Below are positions 11,401-24,433 of a stretch of 64,000 nucleotides of DNA, piece after piece. The stretch comes from Adiantum capillus-veneris (Eukaryota; Streptophyta; Polypodiopsida; Polypodiales; Pteridaceae). The position numbers and the translations under genes are program-made. The first letter of the stretch is position 1. Every line of letters starts with the position of its first letter. The DNA lies in assembly GCA_014529385.2 (NCBI GenBank), contig CM043964.1, positions 2,901,497 through 2,965,496 on the forward strand, in the 5' to 3' direction. The notes beneath the pieces were generated by a model, which made no database searches, was not told the origin of the DNA, and was given only the letters and a program-made list of their open reading frames with translations.

Positions 11401-13795
11401 GGCTGTGTTTAAGGGTTTAAAATCCACACAAATTCTCCACTTCCCATCCTTCTTTGGACTGACTACAACTGGACTCACCCATTCTGTGGTCTCCACTGGA
11501 ACTATGAACCCTGCAGGCCCTCAATAACTTGTCCACCTCTACCCACAAGGCTTCCATTTTCTCTTGACCCATCCTTCTTAGCCTTTGCCGCACTGGCTTA
11601 GCACCTTATTTCAGCTCTATATGCATCTCTTTGCCCTTTAACCCTCTGATCTCTTCATATGAAGTAATGAACAAATTAGGAAAACTAGCCAGCATGTGCA
11701 AATATATATCCTTCTCCATAGCTGAGAGGTCTCCACTGATCATTTGTGTCATCAATTCCTGCTTCTTTGACAACTCAACCTTGGTTTGCATCAGCCCTTC
11801 AATCACTTCATAAGGCCCTTCACTTTCATCTTCAACCTCATTTGCAAATGCAACTAAACCAATCTCCTGGATTTCTTTGTCCATCAAAAGAAATGCAACA
11901 TCAGCATCCTCATCACTGCTGGTAGTGCTATCACTGTCCTCATCTGTCACCGTGGAAGAGTCTTCATCACTAGACTCATCCTCATCTTCATAAAGCTCCT
12001 CTAATCGTTTCCTTGTGTCCATATTATAAAGCTTCTTGGTACCTGTCTTTCCATAGAGGCTAATCATACCATGTCGCCAATCTTGAACAGCTCCCACTGT
12101 ACGTAACCATGGTCTGCCCAGTATAATAGGATATGCTCCCAACCCTGCTGGCATCACATGAAAATCAACCACTGCCTTTGCATCATATGCCTCCACTTCT
12201 AAGCTCTTTACAACACCCAAGCATTTTACTTTTTGATGGTTTGCCAATCTGATCCAAAAACCTGACACCCCAGTCACTGTGAGACCCATCTTCTCAATGC
12301 CTGAGTGTGTTATGACGCATATTTGGGCTCCGCCATCCACATAACCTTGTCCCAAATTTTTCCTTTTATGCCACACATCTACTATTGGACAAATGTCTGG
12401 TAGCTCGTCCATTGCCAACACCTTCACTGAACCTCTCTCTGGCTCTTTCTCCATTGGGTTAACCATCCTCTTCCACTGTCCCTTTAGCTTAGTCACCATC
12501 TCTATAAGCTGCCCAAAAGTAACATCCGCCTTCCTGCTCGTCAGATCCTCCTTCAAGTCATAGCTTAATTGCCCATCCCCTAGTGGAAAATCTGAAACAT
12601 GAAACTTTCGACGAGCTCTCCTTTTCCTCTTGGCCTTGACATCCTCGCCTTCATGGCTCTTTCCTTTCTTCTTACTAGGACCTGGGGCACTTCTTCCTTC
12701 CTTATCCTCTGTGGTCCTCTTCCCAATAGGTATCACTAATGTATCCTCTAGCTTTGATGCCTTCTCCAAGGTGACTACACTTAGCACTTTTGTCTTTCCC
12801 TTTTCCTCCTGGGTCAGTCCACTAGTTCCTTCGTTTCCCTTAATTTCGATGCCATAATCATTTGACCTAGTTAACACCTGTCTTGGCAATGGATACATGT
12901 CTCCCCCCATCCTTGGTGGCTTATCACATCGCGGGCTGATGTGACCCAACTCTCCACAATTATAACATGTGGGCGTCTGCCTCCAAAACCTACCATTGCT
13001 TTGTCCAACACCATTCCTCCCTCGACCTCGATTATTTCCCACTTGACCTAGCATGTTTAGGCTGAGATTCTTCATCAAATCTACCATTTGCCTCATGTCT
13101 TGCCTTAGCCCATCATCTTGCACTGCTGTAGTGACCACTGCTGGCATAACCTGAGTAGTAACAGGAACCACTGGTTCATGATGAACCCTTGACATGCGCC
13201 CTTGTAAAGACTCTATAGGATGAAATTCAGACCTCATTGGCAAAGACTCCACCCCTAACTGGCTCATTTTCCTCAGCTTCCACTCTTTGTTCGTTGCTAC
13301 CTCTAGTGCATCCTCATATGTCCTAGGCTTCTTTAGCTCCACTCTCCAACATATATTCTCCCAAAGACCAGCTAAGAACCTGTCCTTCTTCATCATGTCA
13401 GGCGGGGGTACCTGTGGTGCTAAAGCCTTGCACATTCGCTCCCATGCCAATGAAAACTTACGTATGTACGCATCTACTGGCTCACCTTCCTTCTGCACCA
13501 AACCTTGTACTTCTTGCCACACTTTGTCAGGATCTTCTATCTTCACAAACTCCACTTCCAATCCATGCCTTAGATTGTCCCAACTCAACCTTACAGGTGG
13601 ATCAGCCACACGCAACTCCTCTTCAAATGCTTTAGTCCAAACTCGTGCGTCACTCTTCAAACAAATTTGGAGAAGGCGTAACATCTGCGCAGGGTCATGA
13701 ATCTGGTTGCTAATGCAGGCAACCTCCATCTTTTTCAAAAATTCTTCCACATCTTCATTACTTCTTCCATGAAAATCCGGATAAGAGAAAGCCAT
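8475..13795 (-). pseudogene. gag-pol: Gag-Pol of Ty3 element A (decayed)
   Basis: The domain order matches element B: Retrotrans_gag, zinc knuckle CYNCGELGHISPRC, retropepsin with D-G-G-A, Asp/Ser-rich linker, reverse transcriptase (FMDD), degenerate RNase H, second RNase H (VLFFDGSYRKS), zinc-binding and DDE integrase, GPY/F-like tail. ATG 13795 gives MAFSYPDFHG, as in B. Lesions found by comparison with B: a stop at 11606-11608 where B has Glu, a 4-bp insertion near 11508, Trp-to-stop near 11245, a 1-bp insertion near 9545, and Glu-to-stop near 8968. The antisense ORFs here (for example 10470-10862) are shadows. Confidence 0.9.
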
Positions 13796-14859
13796 GGTTA
13801 CCCAAGTTACAATGCTTTGAGAACCCCTTTGAACACACGTGCAAGAACCCAAGACTTTTGACTACCCAATCCCCAGAAACTTCAATGGAGCTCAGCTTTA
13901 GATAAGGACAAACACATGCACATCAAATGAGTTTTCATAGTTGATCATCGGAATTACAACAGGCAAAGGACATTCCAGGATCTCTCGTAATCTTCTTGGC
14001 CCGAACATAAAGACTATGCGCTGTTGGAAAAAAATCTTCCTGGACACATGAACATTTATCTGGATTCTCTGAGTTAAATGAAATGGAGTGAACTGAGGGC
14101 CATTTTGATCATCCATTAAAGCCAACCATGAAGCTCCCAAGAAGGCACACCTGACTTAACCTCTGATTTTGCCAAAATTTCAGCAGCATAACAGCATAAA
14201 TGGCTCAAAAGACCAAAAAACCAGCCATCATAACTTGGGAAAATTTCGACAGAGTTTCCTCAGAATTAGAGCAGTAAGAACCCAAAATATAGACTGTCTA
14301 TGTATGCATAAATTGTCAACAATAGAACCCGAGCATCAAGTAGGACTCACTAGTACATAGCCTATGGCGAGGTCACAAAAAGGGTGCTCCAGCTACCTGT
14401 ATCACCGAAAGGATCTCCACATTTGAGAATCCCCCAGCTCAATAAAAACCTCACGCTATCGACCCTCACACGAAGGCTAATGCAAATCGCATATAGTCAA
14501 GTCTCAGAAATGACTATCTTCCAGACCAAGTCTCAGAAATAGTTGGGACTGCCAAATACAACCAAGTATGGCTCCACAAATGCGTACAATGGCAGTTTCC
14601 ACAAGTAACGTACAATCCAGCAGACAATGCGCTCAAATAGGCGCCAAGTGATGCATTCCCACAACAACTGCAAGTGACATCACTGCTAGTATATCACTGT
14701 ACTCCAGCTACCTGTACCTGTGTGAATCACCTATACTTGTACCTGTACCTGTACCTGTCCCTGTCCCTGTAACCTGTAATCTGCAACCTGCAACCTGTAA
14801 TCCCGAAGCTCGAAGCAGAAGGTACTCGAAGAAGATCCTCCATGGGGGCGCCAAAAGAA
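13796..14859 (-). other. 5' leader of element A, with primer-binding region
   Basis: No gene is seen. Next to the LTR the minus strand reads TTCTTTTGGCGCCCCCATGG (14840-14859), the likely tRNA primer site (TGGCGCC type), followed by short ACAGG/TACAGG-type repeats (about 14715-14800). The same leader is present in B at 16871-17908. Confidence 0.6.
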
Positions 14860-15723
14860 TGTGAGCGGGATGAAAACACACACAGCGCCTCTATAACTAC
14901 CCGACACACACTCTTGGGAAGATACACACACACATTATGGGGCACCACTCGGCTTACACAACCAGCCTGGCCGAGACAGGGAACACACCTTTGGAGTGAG
15001 AGGAGAGAAACTATCCACTTGCCCACTCCACACAGACACACACACACACACACACACCCAAAAAACTCAGCTCAAAAGAGGAGAATTTCTGATGTTTAGA
15101 TACAATTGAGCTTGGGCCAACACTAATGGGGCAAATAGCTCACACAATATGGGTAAAATAAGCCAGATACAATCACAAACTAGAGCAGAAACTTCGCTCA
15201 TAGGAGAAACTTACACAGAAAAACAACAGGAAAAGAGTGAGGAATTTGGCAAAATGGACAACGCCATCGCGTCCAGAACGGCCCAAAACCCTAGTCTACA
15301 ATGTCAAAGTGCTCAAATCCGACCTCGGATGAGCAGTTTACGGCCAAAACAGGCTCCAAAATGAGCAAAAAACACACCTGCGGCTGTTCCTCCTCTCTTC
15401 TCCACGTTTTTTCTGGTCTTCTCTCTGTTTTTTCAGTTCCCACACTTAGCTTTATTACTTGGGCACCCTTGGCCTTTTAGATGTCCTCAAACGGACCCCG
15501 AACATGCCAAAAACTGACCTCGCAGTGCATAGTTGTCACCTTTTTGCATCATTCGCACACCTGGCACTCAGCTTTTTTCCAATAATGCATCTCGCCACCA
15601 CCTGAAGTGGCCCCAAAAAGTGGTCCTAATGATGAACTTTCTGCATACTCTCACAAGAAAACACCCACGTTGTGTCCGTCCTCATCCGCGTGCAAATATT
15701 GACCTCATTCGCCCTCCTGACGC
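14860..15723 (-). repeat. 5' LTR of element A, part 1
   Basis: Matches 7306 to about 8166 of the 3' LTR. It breaks off at CTGACGC where element B starts; the remainder resumes at 24434 with ACGCCACTAG. Confidence 0.9.
15720..15723. repeat. Target-site duplication of B, left (ACGC)
   Basis: ACGC at 15720-15723 and again at 24434-24437 flank element B. The uninterrupted LTR at about 8163-8170 reads GACGCCAC once, which proves the duplication. Confidence 0.85.
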
Positions 15724-16870
15724 TGTCAGGAGTTTTTTGGAGCAAGGGATTGCGCATATGTACATATACATGCATGGTGCATCAAATAAAGGATTGCCCA
15801 TTTTCCTTAGCCAGGTGGTTATGTGGGGCCCACATGTGTACAGGTAGGACAACATGTACATAGTGCAGCGATTTTCACTATTACCAGTACCAGTGTGTTT
15901 TTTATACAATAATGAGGAGTTGGTAGCGCGTAAAACTTCTCGAGGAAGCTATCCGCGGGCCGACGACGTGAGGTCAGCAGGTGCGTCAGATGGCATCTAG
16001 TGGCGTCAGGAGGGCGAACGAGGTCAATATTTGCACGCAGATGAGGACGGACACAACGTGGGTGTTTGCTTGTGAGAATTATGCAGAAAGGTCATCATGA
16101 GGACCTTTTTTTGGGGCCACTTCACGTGGTGGCGAGATGCATTATTGGAAAAAAGCTGAGTGCCAGGTGTGCGAATGATGCAAAAAGGTGACAACTATGC
16201 ACTGCGAGGTTAGTTTTTGGCCTGTTCGGGGTCCGTTTGAGGTCATCTAAAAGGCCAAGGGTGCCCAACTAATAAGGCTAAGTGTGGGAACTGAAAAAAC
16301 TGAGAGAAGACCAGAAAAAACGTGGAGAAGAGAGGAGGAACAGCCGCAGGTGTGTTTTTGCCCATTTTGGAGCCTGTTTTGGCCGTAAACTGCTCATCCG
16401 ATGTCGGATTTGAGCACTTTGACATTGTAGACTGGGGTTTTGGGCCGTTCCGGACGCGATGGCGCTGTCCATTTTGCCAAATTCCTCACTCTTTTTCTGC
16501 TATTTTTCTGTGTAATCTTCTCCGGTGAGTGAAGCTTCTTCTCCAATTTGTGATTGTATCTGGTATCTTTTACCCATATTGTGTGAGCTGTTTGCCCCAT
16601 TGGTGTTGGCCCAAGCTCAATTGTATCTAAACATCAGAAATTCTCCTCTTTTGAGCTGAGTTTTTTGGGTGTGTGTGTGTGTGTGTGTGTGTCTGTGTGG
16701 AGTGGATAAGTGGATAGTTTCTCTCCTCTCACTCCAGAGGTGTGTTCCCTGTCTCGGCCAGGTGTGTTGTCTAAGCCGAGTGGTGCCCCATAGTGTGTGT
16801 GTGTGTATCTTCCCAAGAGTGTGTGTCGGGTCGTTATAGAGGCGCTGTGTGTGTTTTCATCCCGCTCACA
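15724..16870 (+). repeat. 5' LTR of element B
   Basis: 1147 bp, TGTCAGGAG to CGCTCACA. It is nearly identical by eye to 23289-24433 (the small differences include GT-repeat length near 16670-16692). It contains the GT microsatellite and the same sequence as LTR A in reverse. Confidence 0.92.
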
Positions 16871-17908
16871 TTCTTTTGGCGCCCCCACGGAGGATCTTCT
16901 TCGAGTACCTTCTGCTTCGAGCTTCGAGCTTCGGGATTACAGGTTACATATTACAGGTTACAGGAACAGGGACAGGGACAGGTACAGGTGATTCACACAG
17001 GTACAGGTAGCTGGAGTACAGGGATGTCACTTGCAGTTGTTGTGGGAATGCATCACTTGGCGCCTATTTGAGCGCATTGTCTGTTGGATTGTACGTTACT
17101 TGTGGAAACTGCCATTGTACGCCTTTGTGGAGCCATATATGGTTTTATTTGGCAGTCCCAGCCATTTCTGAGACTTGGTTTGGAAGATAGTCATTTCTGA
17201 GACTTGACTATACGCGATTTGCATTAGCTTTCGTGTGAGGGTCGATAGCGTGAGGTTTTTATTGAGCTGGGGGATTCTCAAATGTGGAGATCCTTTCGGT
17301 GATACAGGTAGCTGGAGCACCCTTTTCGTGACCTCGCCATAGGCTATGTACTAGTGAGTCCTACTTGATGCTCGGGTTCTATTGTTGACAGTTTATGCAT
17401 ACATAGACAGTCTATATTTTGGGTTCCTACTGCTCTACTTCTGGGGAAACTCTGTCGAAATTTTCCCAAGTTATGATGGCTGGTTTTTTGGTATTTTGAG
17501 CCATTTATGCTGTTATGCTGCTGAAATTTTGGCAAAATCAGAGGTTGAGTCAGGTGTGCCTTCTTGGGAGCTTCATGGTTGGCTTTAATGGATGATCAAA
17601 ATGGCCCTCAGTTCACTCCTTTTCATTTAACGCAAAGAATTCAGATTAATGTTCATGTGTCCAGGAAGATCTTTTTCCAGCAGCGCATAGTCTTTATGTT
17701 TGGGCCAAGAAGATTGAGAGAGATCCTGGAATGTCCTTTGCCTGTTGTCATTCCGATGATCAACTATGAAAACTCATTTGATGTGCATGTGTTTGTCCTT
17801 ATCTAAAGTTGAGCTCCATTGAAGTTTCTGGGGATTGGGAAGTGAAAAGTTTTGGGTTCTTGCACGTGTGTTCGAAGGGGTTCTCAAAGCATCATAATTT
17901 GGGTAGCC
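16871..17908 (+). other. 5' leader of element B with primer-binding region
   Basis: It begins TTCTTTTGGCGCCCCCACGG, the probable tRNA primer site, followed by short ACAGG/ACAGGT repeats (about 16935-17010). Small ORFs such as 17564-17806 are conserved in A (13898-14140, 80 aa each, almost identical). That could be a short leader ORF or simply reflect recent common origin; no domain is recognised. Confidence 0.5.
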
Positions 17909-20900
17909 ATGGCTTTCTCTTATCCCGAGTTTCATGGAAGAAGTGATGAAGATGTGGAAGAATTTTTGGAAAAGATGGAGGTTGCCTGCATTAGCAACCA
18001 GATTCATGACCCTACGCAAATGTTACGCCTTCTCCAAATTTGTTTGAAGAGTGATGCACGAGCTTGGTCCAAAGCATTTGAAGAGGAGTTGCGTATGGCT
18101 GATCCACCTATAAGATTGAGTTGGGACAATCTAAGGCATGGATTGGAAGTGGAGTTTGTGAAGATAGAAGACCCTGACAAAGTGTGGCAAGAAGTACAGG
18201 CTTTGGTGCAAAAGGAAGGTGAGCCAGTAGATGCGTACATACGTAAGTTTTCATTGGCATGGGAGCGAATGTGCAAGGCTTTAGCACCACAGGTACCCCC
18301 GCCTGACATGATGAAGAAGGAAAGGTTCTTGGCTGGTCTTTGGGAGAATATACGTTGGAGAGTAGAGCTAAAGAAGCCTAGGACATATGAAGATGCACTA
18401 GAGGTAGCAAGGAACAAAGAGTGGAAGCTGAGGAAAATGAGCCAGTTAGGGGTGGAGTCTTTGCCAATGAGGTCTGAATTTCAGCCTATAGAGTCTTTAC
18501 AAGGGCGCATGTCAGGGGTTCATCATGAACCAGTGGTTCCTGTTACTACTCAGGTTATGCCAACAGTGGTCACTACAGCAGTGCAAGATGATGGCCTAAG
18601 GCAAGACATGAGGCAAGTGGTTGATCTGATGTAGAATCTCAGCCTAAACATGCTAGGTCAAGTGGGAAATAATCGAGGTCTAGGGCGGTTTGCAAATCAG
18701 CTAGGAGGTGTAGAAAGACCTAGGAATGGTGCTGAACAAAGTAATAGTAGGTTTTGGAGGCAGACGCCCACATGTTATAATTGTGGAGAGTTGGGTCACA
18801 TCAGCCCGCAATGTGATAAGCCACCAAGGATGGGGGGAGACATGTATCCATTGCCAAGACAGGTGCTAACTAGATCAAATGATTATGGCATCGAAATTAA
18901 GGGAGACGAAGGAACCAGTGGACTGACCCAGGAGGAAAAGGGAAAGACAAAAGTGCTAAGTGTAGTCACCTTAGAGAAGGCATCAAAGCTAGAGGATACA
19001 TTAGTGATACCTATTGGGAAGAGGACCACAGAGGATAAGGAAGGAAGAAGTGCCCCAGGTCCTAGTAAGAAGAAAGGAAAGAGCCATGAAGGCGAGGATG
19101 TCAAGGCCAAGAGGAAAAGGAGAGCTCGTCGAAAGTTTCATGTTTTAGATTTTCCACTAGGGGATGGGCAATTAAGCTATGACTTGAAGGAGGATCTGAC
19201 GAGCAGGAAGGCAGATGTTACTTTTGGGCAGCTTATAGAGATGGTGCCTAAGCTAAAGCGACAGTGGAAGAGGATGGTTAACCCAATGGAGAAAGAGCCA
19301 GAGAGAGGTTCAGTGAAGGTGTTGGCAATGGACGAGCTACCAGACATTTGTCCAATAGTAGATGTGTGGCATAAAAGGAAAAATTTGGGACAAGGTTATG
19401 TGGATGGCGGAGCCCAAATATGCGTCATAACACACTCATGCGTTGAGAAGATGGGTCTCACAGTGGCTGGGGTGTCAGGTTTTCGGATCAGATTGGCAAA
19501 CCATCAAAAAGTAAAATGCTTGGGTGTTGTAAAGAGCTTAGAAGTGGAGGCATATGATGCAAAGGCAGTGGTTGATTTTCATGTGATGCCAGCAGGGTTG
19601 GGAGCATATCCTATTATACTAGGCAGACCATGGTTACGTGCAGTGGGAGCTGTTCAAGATTGGCGACATGGTACGATTAGCCTCTATGGAAAGACAGGTA
19701 CCAAGAAGCTTTATAATATGGACACAAGGAAACGATTAGAGGAGCTTTATGAAGATGAGGATGAGTCTAGTGATGAAGACTCTTCCACGGTGACAGATGA
19801 GGATAGTGATAGCACTACCAGCAGTGATGAGGATGCTGATGTTGCATTTCTTTTGATGGACAAAGAAATCCAGGAGATTGGTTTAGTCGCATTTGCGAAG
19901 GAAGTTGAAGATGAAAGTGAAGGGCCTTATGAAGTGATTGAAGGGCTGATGCAAACCAAAGTTGAGTTGTCAAAGAAGCAGGAATTAATGACGCAAATGA
20001 TTAGTGGAGACCTCTCAGCTATGGAGAAGGATATATATTTGCATATGCTGGCTAGTTTTCCTGATTTGTTCATTACTTCATATGAAGAGATCAGAGGGTT
20101 CAAGGGTGAAGAGATGCATATAGAGCTGAATGAAGGTGCTAAGCCAGTGCGGCAAAGGCTAAGAAGGATGGGTCAAGAGCAAATGGAAGCCTTGCGGGTA
20201 GAGGTGGACAAGTTATTGAAGGCAGGGTTCATAGTTCCAGTGGAGACCACAGAATGGGTGAGTCCAGTAGTAGTCAGTCCAAAGAAGGATGGGAAGTGGA
20301 GAATTTGTGTAGATTTTAAACCCTTAAACGCAGCCACTAAGAAGAACCCATATCCTCTTCCATTCATCGATCAGATCTTGGATTCAGTGGCAGGTTATGA
20401 GAGGTACAGTGTGTGTGATGGTTTTTCAGGCTATTTTCAATTGAAGATTGCTCTTAAAGACCGCACAAAGACAACTTTTATTACGCCATGGGGCTGCTAT
20501 TGCTACACAGTATTGCCATTTGGGTTGTCAAATGGACCTTCCTTCTATCAAGAGAGAGCAAATTGGGTGTTGGAACCATTCATTGGTAGTTGTGTTAAAG
20601 CTTTTATGGATGACTTCTGTGTCTATAGCAGTAGGGCTGAACACCATGAGAAGCTGCAGATGGTATTCGCTCGATATGATGAATGTGGAGGACAACTAAA
20701 TCCAAAGAAATGTCATCTAGCACAGCCAAGGGTGAAGTTATTGGGCCATATGGTGTCAGAAAATGGCATTGAGGCTGATCCAGATAAGGTGAAGTCTATT
20801 ATTCTTCTTCCATCACCTATGAGTACGAAGCAATTGGCAACCTTTATACACAAAGTGAAGTACATGGCACGGTTTATTCCATTGTCTTCGCAGCTTCTTT

Positions 20901-23260
20901 ATCCATTACAACAAGTGGCAAAGCATGATCCATTGCAATGGGATGACAAGTGTGAAGAAGTGTTTCAAGAGGTGAAAGAGGTGTTAGGGGGGTTGTCAGC
21001 CATGCAGGCTCCTGATTGGGAGAAAGTTTTTTATGTAAATCCATCAGTAGGGGATGATGCCATTGGAGCCATGCTATTGCAAAAGGGGAAGGGCAGCCAT
21101 TATATGAGGCCAGTGTATTGTGCAAGCCGAGTGAAGTTGGTAGCGGAGAGAAAGTTATCGGAAGTAGAGCTAGTGATGGCTAGTGTAATATTTGCTTGTC
21201 GACGATTTCGTCATTACTTGCTACCACGGCCTTTTGTTTTCTTGACGAGTTATGCCTTTTTGCCACAGTTAATTAATGGTATTAACATGTCAAATGTGGT
21301 GAAGAAATGGGTAATTGAGCTGCAAGAGTTTGAGTTCTCTTTTCTAGTGGAAGATAGTACAAGGGCTACCCTAGCTGATTTGTTGACCTACAAGGAGAAT
21401 CCCCTTATTGTTAAGGAAGAGGTGGTGAGAAAGGTAGTTGAAGAAGTGCCACAGATCAGCAATGCACATGTGTTGTTCTTTGATGGTTCATACAGAAAGA
21501 GCCATGATGCAGCTTCAGGGGGTATAGCACTTTATGATCCAGAGGGGAAGCTAGTATGCAAGAGAGGGTTCAAATTGGATGCTCATAGTAACAATGAGGC
21601 TGAATATGCTACATTGGAAGCCGGATTACACATTTGTTTGAAGCATGGGGTTCGAAGGTTGAGCATAAAAGGTGATGCCTTGTTAGTGGTGAAGAAAGTG
21701 TTGGGTGTGTGGAAGAGCAAGAACACCTCATTGAAGGAAATGTGCTTCAGAATTAAAGGCCTGTTAAAAAAGTTTGAAGCATGGAGTATCAGACACATTG
21801 AACGTGCTCTAAATGGAGAGGCACATGAAGCAGCTCAAGGCATGATTGGGGAGCTATTTGTGTTGAGGACCACTTTACCTCTTTATCATGGCCGGGAAAG
21901 TTTGGCTCAAGAAGAGGAGTTTTTGCTAACAGGAATCATTCCAAAGGAGATTCAGAAGTCTAAGAAGTATGGCTTTGTGCGTAGAGCATACAGGTACAAA
22001 TTGATTGGTGATGTCTTATACATGAAAGGGGCTGATCTCGTGTTGAGACGTGTACCTTGGCGGGAGGAGCTTTACAGAGTGTTGGAAGAGAATCACGAAG
22101 GCGCATGTGGTGGCCATTTTGCTCTAAAGATCACCTTGCATAAGATTTTGCAAGAGGGGTATGTATGGCCTAGTTTGCACAAGGATGTTCACCATTGGTG
22201 TGGGTCTTGCAATAGGTGTCAAGCATTTGGGAAGAGAGTGTTGAAGCCAGAGCTACGAAAAACCATTATGGCGTTTGATGTGTTTGAAAAGTGGGGGATT
22301 GATGCAATAGGCCCGTTACCTATCACAAGCAGGGGAAAAAGCTATATCTTGACGGCAGTGGACTATCTTTCTAGATGGGCAGAGGCTATAGCAGTAAAAC
22401 AGATCACTGCAAAGGATGTGGCAAAATTTGTGTATGATGAAATATGTTGCAAGTTTGGGGTGCCATTAGAGCTACTTTCAGATAAGGGGCCAGGATTTAG
22501 AGCTAAACTGCTAGACTTCTTATGCACAAAGATGAAGATTAGGCACCAGCATACCACTCCTTATTACCCGCAGTGTAATGGCTTGAATGAAAGATTCAAT
22601 GGTGAGTTGGTACAGATTCTTTCGAAAGTGACAGAGCACCAAGGAAAGAATTGGGATTTGGAATTGCCTAGTGCATTATGGGCTTACCGTACTTCGGTGA
22701 AGACAGGTACAGGGTTTACTCCATTTCATTTGGTGTATGGAAAGGAAGCACTATTGCCTGTGGAGGTAGAGTTGCCTGCGGTCAAGATGTTAGAGAAGTT
22801 GCTTGGGCCGCCTAGTGATGCATTCAAAGAGAGGCTCTTGCAATTATAAGAGGTCCAGTTGGATAGGATGAGCGCATTGGAACATTATGGGCAGATGCAG
22901 GATAAGGCTTTGGCAAAGATAAATGAAAAGGTTAAAAGTAAGGGTATGAAGAAACATGACTTGGTTTTGCGCTACAATAGTAAGCTGGACAACACCTTCC
23001 AAAAGAAGTTTCAGATTAAGTGGGAAGGCCCTTTCAAGGTAGTGGAGTGTTTTCCAAATGGCACATATCAGCTGGCTAACCTGGATGGTGTTCTACATAC
23101 GTCAAGGGTAAATGGATTGCGTCTTAAGTTGTATCATGCCAGGTTGATGATGGTGGAGCAAGATGAGCTGTCTGTGGATCAAGCTGTGTTGGTGAGGGAT
23201 GAGGAGACCTGTGATGCGGCGAGTCTCATATCTCTCTTTGCTGCTGCTGATCATGAATGA
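17909..23260 (+). CDS. gag-pol: Gag-Pol of Ty3 element B (two in-frame stops)
   Basis: A single frame of about 1780 codons from ATG 17909 (MAFSYPEFHG). The frame is open upstream to 17852 but has no ATG there. Domains: Retrotrans_gag (about 17920-18450); zinc knuckle CYNCGELGHISPQC (about 18773); retropepsin with D-G-G-A (about 19405); acidic linker; RT with YSVCDGFSGY and FMDD (about 20250-20800); canonical RNase H whose usual D-A-S is N-P-S; a second RNase H (FFDGSYRKS, NNEAEY, KGDALLVV; about 21470-21860); integrase with H-H-C-C (about 22100-22230) and D,D,E (VDYLSRW, SDKGPG, NGLNERF); GPY/F-like end. Stops: TAG 18632-18634 (A has Lys) and TAA 22847-22849 (A has Gln). The extra RNase H places it with Tat-like plant Ty3 elements. 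It is probably inactive unless these stops are read through. Confidence 0.9.
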
Positions 23261-23288
23261 TCTAGCAGGCTAGGGGATGGGCAAATTA
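23261..23288 (+). promoter_or_regulatory. Polypurine tract of element B
   Basis: AGGCTAGGGGATGGGCAAATTA lies immediately upstream of the 3' LTR start TGTCAGG, the position expected for the plus-strand primer. Confidence 0.65.
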
Positions 23289-24433
23289 TGTCAGGAGTTT
23301 TTTGGAGCAAGGGATTGCGCATATGTACATATACATGCATGGTGCATCAAATAAAGGATTGCCCATTTTCCTTAGCCAGGTGGTTATGTGGGGCCCACAT
23401 GTGTACAGGTAGGACAACATGTACATAGTGCAGCGATTTTCACTATTACCAGTACCAGTGTGTTTTTTATACAATAATGAGGAGTTGGTAGCGCGTAAAA
23501 CTTCTCGAGGAAGCTATCCGCGGGCCGACGACGTGAGGTCAGCAGGTGCGTCAGATGGCATCTAGTGGCGTCAGGAGGGCGAACGAGGTCAATATTTGCA
23601 CGCAGATGAGGACGGACACAACGTGGGTGTTTGCTTGTGAGAATTATGCAGAAAGGTCATCATGAGGACCTTTTCTTGGGGCCACTTCACGTGGTGGCGA
23701 GATGCATTATTGGAAAAAAGCTGAGTGCCAGGTGTGCGAATGATGCAAAAAGGTGACAACTATGCACTGCGAGGTTAGTTTTTGGCCTGTTCGGGGTCCG
23801 TTTGAGGTCATCTAAAAGGCCAAGGGTGCCCAACTAATAAGGCTAAGTGTGGGAACTGAAAAAACTGAGAGAAGACCAGAAAAAATGTGGAGAAGAGAGG
23901 AGGAACAGCCGCAGGTGTGTTTTTGCCCATTTTGGAGCCTGTTTTGGCCGTAAACTGCTCATCCGATGTCGGATTTGAGCACTTTGACATTGTAGACTGG
24001 GGTTTTGGGCCGTTCCGGACGCGATGGCGCTGTCCATTTTGCCAAATTCCTCACTCTTTTTCTGCTATTTTTCTGTGTAATCTTCTCCGGTGAGTGAAGC
24101 TTCTTCTCCAATTTGTGATTGTATCTGGTATCTTTTACCCATATTGTGTGAGCTGTTTGCCCCATTGGTGTTGGCCCAAGCTCAATTGTATCTAAACATC
24201 AGAAATTCTCCTCTTTTGAGCTGAGTTTTTTGGGTGTGTGTGTGTGTGTGTGTGTGTCTGTGTGGAGTGGATAAGTGGATAGTTTCTCTCCTCTCACTCC
24301 AGAGGTGTGTTCCCTGTCTCGGCCAGGTGTGTTGTCTAAGCCGAGTGGTGCCCCATAGTGTGTGTGTGTATCTTCCCAAGAGTGTGTGTCGGGTCGTTAT
24401 AGAGGCGCTGTGTGTGTTTTCATCCCGCTCACA
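23289..24433 (+). repeat. 3' LTR of element B
   Basis: 1145 bp with the same ends as the 5' LTR. It is followed by the ACGC duplication and the remaining 3' piece of A's LTR. Confidence 0.92.

Larger units (their letters stand above)
15724..24433 (+). mobile_element. Ty3 Tat-like LTR retrotransposon B, nearly intact
   Basis: 8710 bp with LTRs 15724-16870 and 23289-24433, a primer-binding region at 16871, gag-pol from 17909 to 23260, and a polypurine tract before the 3' LTR. It is inserted, in opposite orientation, inside the 5' LTR of its relative A, with a 4-bp ACGC duplication. Only two nonsense codons are visible in about 1780 codons, so it is the youngest large insertion of the left half. 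Confidence 0.93.

Noticed and set aside
14842-17071. ORFs crossing LTR/leader edges (for example 14842-15099, 16793-17071)
   Set aside because: They consist of microsatellite and primer-region sequence and cross element boundaries.
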